Positions 61,901 to 64,000 of a DNA stretch of 64,000 bases are shown here, piece after piece. Numbering within the stretch: the stretch's first letter is position 1; each line of letters opens with the position of its first letter. This stretch comes from Hankyongella sp964404985 (lineage in GTDB: Bacteria; Pseudomonadota; Alphaproteobacteria; Sphingomonadales; Sphingomonadaceae), in assembly GCA_964404985.1 (NCBI GenBank), contig CAYOMD010000006.1:29515-93514 (forward strand), written 5' to 3'. The position numbers and the translations under genes were made by a program. The notes beneath the pieces are model-generated. The model did no database searches, had not been told where the DNA came from, and saw nothing but the letters and a program-made list of their open reading frames with translations.

Positions 61901-62119
61901 ATGGCGAAGGAAGAACTGATCGAAATGCGCGGCAGGGTGCTTGAACTGCTGCCCAACGCGATGTTCCGGGTGAAACTGGAAAACGATCATGAAGTCCTGG
62001 GCCACACTGCCGGCAAGATGCGCAAGAATCGCATCCGTGTCCTGGTCGGCGATGAGGTTCTGGTGGAACTCACCCCCTACGATCTCACCAAGGGTCGCGT
62101 CACCTACCGCTTCAAATAG
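61901..62119 (+). CDS. infA: Translation initiation factor IF-1
   Basis: A 72-aa S1/OB-fold protein binding the 30S A site. The sequence is typical from MAKEELIEMRGRVLE to DLTKGRVTYRFK. ATG 61901 is the conserved start; upstream in-frame codons are not conserved. It leads a compact cluster with maf, the RNase E/G-like gene and yacG. Confidence 0.98.
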   Translation: MAKEELIEMRGRVLELLPNAMFRVKLENDHEVLGHTAGKMRKNRIRVLVGDEVLVELTPYDLTKGRVTYRFK

Positions 62120-62125
62120 CGGCTG

Positions 62126-62698
62126 ATGTCGGGTTTTGTCCTGGCGTCGTCGTCCCCACGTCGGCGCGAGTTGCTGGTGCAGCTGGGCATAGCCCCGGAT
62201 TGCATCCTTGCTCCGGATATCGACGAAACACCGCGTTCCGGTGAACTGCCGCGCGTCTATGTCGCGCGCATGGCGCGGGAGAAAGCGCTGGCAGTCTCAG
62301 TGCGCGCACCGCAGGCAGCGGTCTTGCTGGCGGCGGATACGGTTGTCGCCTGTGGGCGGCGTATCCTGCCGGCCGCGACAACGCCGGAACTTGTGGACCA
62401 GTGCCTGCGCTTGCTCGCCGGGCGGCGACATGCGGTGCACACGGCCGTCGCGGTGATCGATGCCACCGGCAGGCTTCGCGCGCGCCTGAGCTCCACGGTC
62501 GTGCAGTTCAAACGCCTGAGTGATGCGGACTGTGCGGCCTATGTTGCCAGCGGGGAGGGCCTGGGCAAAGCCGGCGGCTATGCCATCCAGGGCCGGGCCG
62601 GGGCATTCGTCAGCTTCCTCTCCGGCTCCTACAGCGGGGTTGTTGGTCTGCCCTTGTACGAGACCCGCCTGCTGCTCACGGCCTCAGGTCTGCCATGA
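62126..62698 (+). CDS. maf: Maf-family nucleotide pyrophosphatase
   Basis: A 190-aa house-cleaning nucleoside triphosphate pyrophosphatase. Signatures: FVLASSSPRRRELLVQLG at the start, LLAADTVVACG with the catalytic Asp, GRRHAVHTAVAV, and GKAGGYAIQGRAGAFV. It is 6 bp after infA and overlaps the next gene by 4 bp. Confidence 0.95.
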   Translation: MSGFVLASSSPRRRELLVQLGIAPDCILAPDIDETPRSGELPRVYVARMAREKALAVSVRAPQAAVLLAADTVVACGRRILPAATTPELVDQCLRLLAGRRHAVHTAVAVIDATGRLRARLSSTVVQFKRLSDADCAAYVASGEGLGKAGGYAIQGRAGAFVSFLSGSYSGVVGLPLYETRLLLTASGLP

Positions 62699-63681
62699 TC
62701 TGGCGCGGCGAGCAGCGCCCGGGTGAGGCACGCATCGGCGGGTACAGCGCGGATGGCCGGCTGCTGGAAATCCACCTGCACCGGGAGGATGGCGGGCCGG
62801 AGCCGGGCGCTGTGCTGGCCGGGCGGGTGCGCCGGGCCGGGCTGCAGGCGACCCTGGACTGGGGCGGCGCGCCGGTGGCGCTGGACCGGGCCGAGCGATG
62901 CCCCGAAGGAACACTGGTCGCAGCAGAGGTCGTGCGGGCTGCGATCCCGGAGCCAGGCAGGCTTCGTCCTGCGCGCGCCCGTCTGCTGGATGTGCACCCG
63001 GCCAGCGCCGGGCTACTCGAGGCGGCACCGCCCCTGGACACGCACTTTCCCGGCCTCACCTGGGTGTCGGCTCTGGACGACCTCGCCGAGGCGCTGGAGA
63101 CGGCGGACGGCGGCGATATTCCGTGTGGCGACTTTGCCCTGTCGCTTGAGCGCACACGCGGCGGTCTGGTCATCGATGTCGACGGCGGGAGCGACGCCTA
63201 CAAGACCAATCTTTTGGCCGCGACCGAGATTGCCCGGCTGCTCCGGCTGTATCAGGTGGGGGGCAGCGTGCTGGTGGATTTCCGCGCGATGACAAGCCGC
63301 ACGCACCGGCAGGCGGTCACGCAGGCCATGCTGGACGCCAGCCGGGACGATCCGCGCCCGGCCGAGCAGACCGCCGTCAACGGCTATGGTCTCCTGCAGT
63401 TGGTGCGCGCCCGCCCAAGGCCGAGTGTGCTGGACATCCGCTGTGGCATCCAGCGGTGTGATGCGGATGCCGCCACCCTGGCGCTGGAATTGCTGGCGCA
63501 GGCGAAGTGCTCCCAGGGAGCAGGCTGCCGTACCATAAGGGCCAAACCACAGATCGCACAGTGGCTGGAGAGCCGCCGGGCCTTGCAGGACGGCGTTGCG
63601 CGTACGCTGGGGACAGAGCTGCGGGTGGTGGCGGATGCAACGGTGAGCGGCTATGGGCATGTCCATGTCGAACACCCCTGA
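62695..63681 (+). CDS. Short RNase E/G-like protein
   Basis: A 328-aa protein related to the catalytic half of RNase E/G. Recognisable parts are an N-terminal S1-like section (GAVLAGRVRRAGLQATLDWGGAPVAL) and the DNase I-like subdomain: LVIDVDGGSDAYKTNLLAATEIARLLRLYQVGGSVLVDFRAM, whose Asp residues match the Mg-binding pair. The zinc-link CPxC motif and the C-terminal dimer domain are absent. It is much shorter than RNase G (about 490 aa), so activity is uncertain. It overlaps maf and yacG. Confidence 0.83.
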   Translation: MIWRGEQRPGEARIGGYSADGRLLEIHLHREDGGPEPGAVLAGRVRRAGLQATLDWGGAPVALDRAERCPEGTLVAAEVVRAAIPEPGRLRPARARLLDVHPASAGLLEAAPPLDTHFPGLTWVSALDDLAEALETADGGDIPCGDFALSLERTRGGLVIDVDGGSDAYKTNLLAATEIARLLRLYQVGGSVLVDFRAMTSRTHRQAVTQAMLDASRDDPRPAEQTAVNGYGLLQLVRARPRPSVLDIRCGIQRCDADAATLALELLAQAKCSQGAGCRTIRAKPQIAQWLESRRALQDGVARTLGTELRVVADATVSGYGHVHVEHP

Positions 63682-63841
63682 TCCTGTCGCGCGCTGCCCG
63701 TTATGCCGCGCACCAGCCGCGCATGAGCACCGGCCCTTTTGTACGCGGCTCTGCCGGGACCGCGATTTGCTGAACTGGCTGCACGAGGATTACCGGGTGC
63801 CCGGCCGCCCGCAGGATGAAGACGACGCGCCATCCGCCTGA
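63653..63841 (+). CDS. yacG: DNA gyrase inhibitor/zinc-binding protein YacG
   Basis: A 62-aa zinc protein. The ligands are CPLC and CTRLC (C-x2-C, C-x3-C), followed by the family sequence RDLLNWLHEDYRVPG. In E. coli YacG binds GyrB and inhibits gyrase. It starts within the RNase E/G-like gene (29-bp overlap); ATG 63653, 63659 and 63665 are all possible. Confidence 0.9.
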   Translation: MGMSMSNTPDPVARCPLCRAPAAHEHRPFCTRLCRDRDLLNWLHEDYRVPGRPQDEDDAPSA

Positions 63842-63922
63842 GCGCGTGTTGGGCTGGACAAGCCGCAACAGGGGCGATATAGCCGCCCGTCTGAACTGCC
63901 GGGCCTTGCCCCGGCGTGGTTG

Positions 63923-63998
63923 GCCCAGGTAGCTCAGTCGGTAGAGCAAGGGATTGAAAATCCCTGTGTCGGCGGTTCGATTCCGTCCCTGGGCACCA
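63923..63998 (+). tRNA. tRNA-Phe (anticodon GAA)
   Basis: The acceptor stem GCCCAGG pairs with CCTGGGC. D-arm AGCTCAGTCGGTAGAGC. Anticodon stem-loop AGGGA-TTGAAAA-TCCCT with anticodon GAA. T-loop GTTCGATTC. CCA is encoded. Confidence 0.97.
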
Positions 63999-64000
63999 TT

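Noticed and set aside
1..64000. CRISPR arrays, transposases, prophage and restriction modules
   Set aside because: No regularly spaced repeats, no cas genes and no recognisable transposase, integrase or phage proteins were seen.

Overview
The window is GC-rich (roughly 60-65% by eye) and densely coded on both strands, with very many ATGA/GTGA stop-start overlaps. Gene content points to an alphaproteobacterium: MmcB, DUF2849, DUF934 and DUF2141 proteins, a short-form HisG, a PurS-PurQ pair, and infA-maf-RNase E/G-yacG next to tRNA-Phe. I cannot fix the order or genus. A Rhodospirillales- or Sphingomonadales-like lineage would fit.

Layout. 1-4.3 kb: an unknown exported protein running off the left edge, then aroK-aroB, a CNNM/CBS/CorC transporter and tRNA-Arg(CCT). 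4.7-9.1 kb: an exported amidohydrolase, two GT4 glycosyltransferases and a DUF2141 protein. 9.2-13.6 kb: a complete type I secretion system (TolC, LapB-like ABC, HlyD). 13.6-17.4 kb: a minus-strand operon (TTC38-like, DedA, ATP-grasp, NRDE). 17.6-22.2 kb: an AhpD-like protein with a divergent TetR regulator, UDG, purS, purQ, HAD phosphatase and trhO. 22.2-26.7 kb: a PEP-CTERM protein and hisBHAF, with an ATP-grasp gene where hisE often sits. 26.8-30.5 kb: DinG-type helicase, TerB and SixA. 30.5-33.3 kb: a LapG-type periplasmic protease divergent from a membrane protein with a degenerate HD-GYP domain. 33.3-40.5 kb: mmcB, selO, ald, adenosine kinase, EI24, a lipoprotein and HerA. 40.6-44.7 kb: the sulfate assimilation operon (cobA, DUF2849, cysI, DUF934, cysH). 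44.8-49.1 kb: peroxiredoxin, PhnA-type protein, argD, argF and hslO. 49.2-57.0 kb: an exopolysaccharide cluster (sugar transferase, O-antigen ligase-like protein, beta-barrel, Wza, unknown, Wzc). 57.2-59.7 kb: a small secreted protein and two paralogous PEP-CTERM proteins. 59.7-64.0 kb: hisG-hisD, infA, maf, RNase E/G-like, yacG and tRNA-Phe(GAA).

Two surface programmes stand out. The first is a Lap-like one. The secretion system and the LapG-type protease imply a large, proteolytically releasable adhesin encoded elsewhere. The protease is paired with a two-pass membrane protein whose HD-GYP domain has lost its metal-binding residues. I propose it as a possible LapD analogue on a different scaffold. 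The second is a PEP-CTERM/exopolysaccharide programme. Near-consensus sigma-54 promoters (GG-N10-GC) precede two of the three PEP-CTERM genes and the sugar transferase gene, which suggests one regulon. No exosortase, PrsK or PrsR is in the window.

The window also holds a 70-100 bp palindromic repeat in three copies, two other palindromic elements, and an exact 51-bp in-frame tandem duplication inside the TetR gene. There is no CRISPR array, integrase, transposase or phage module.
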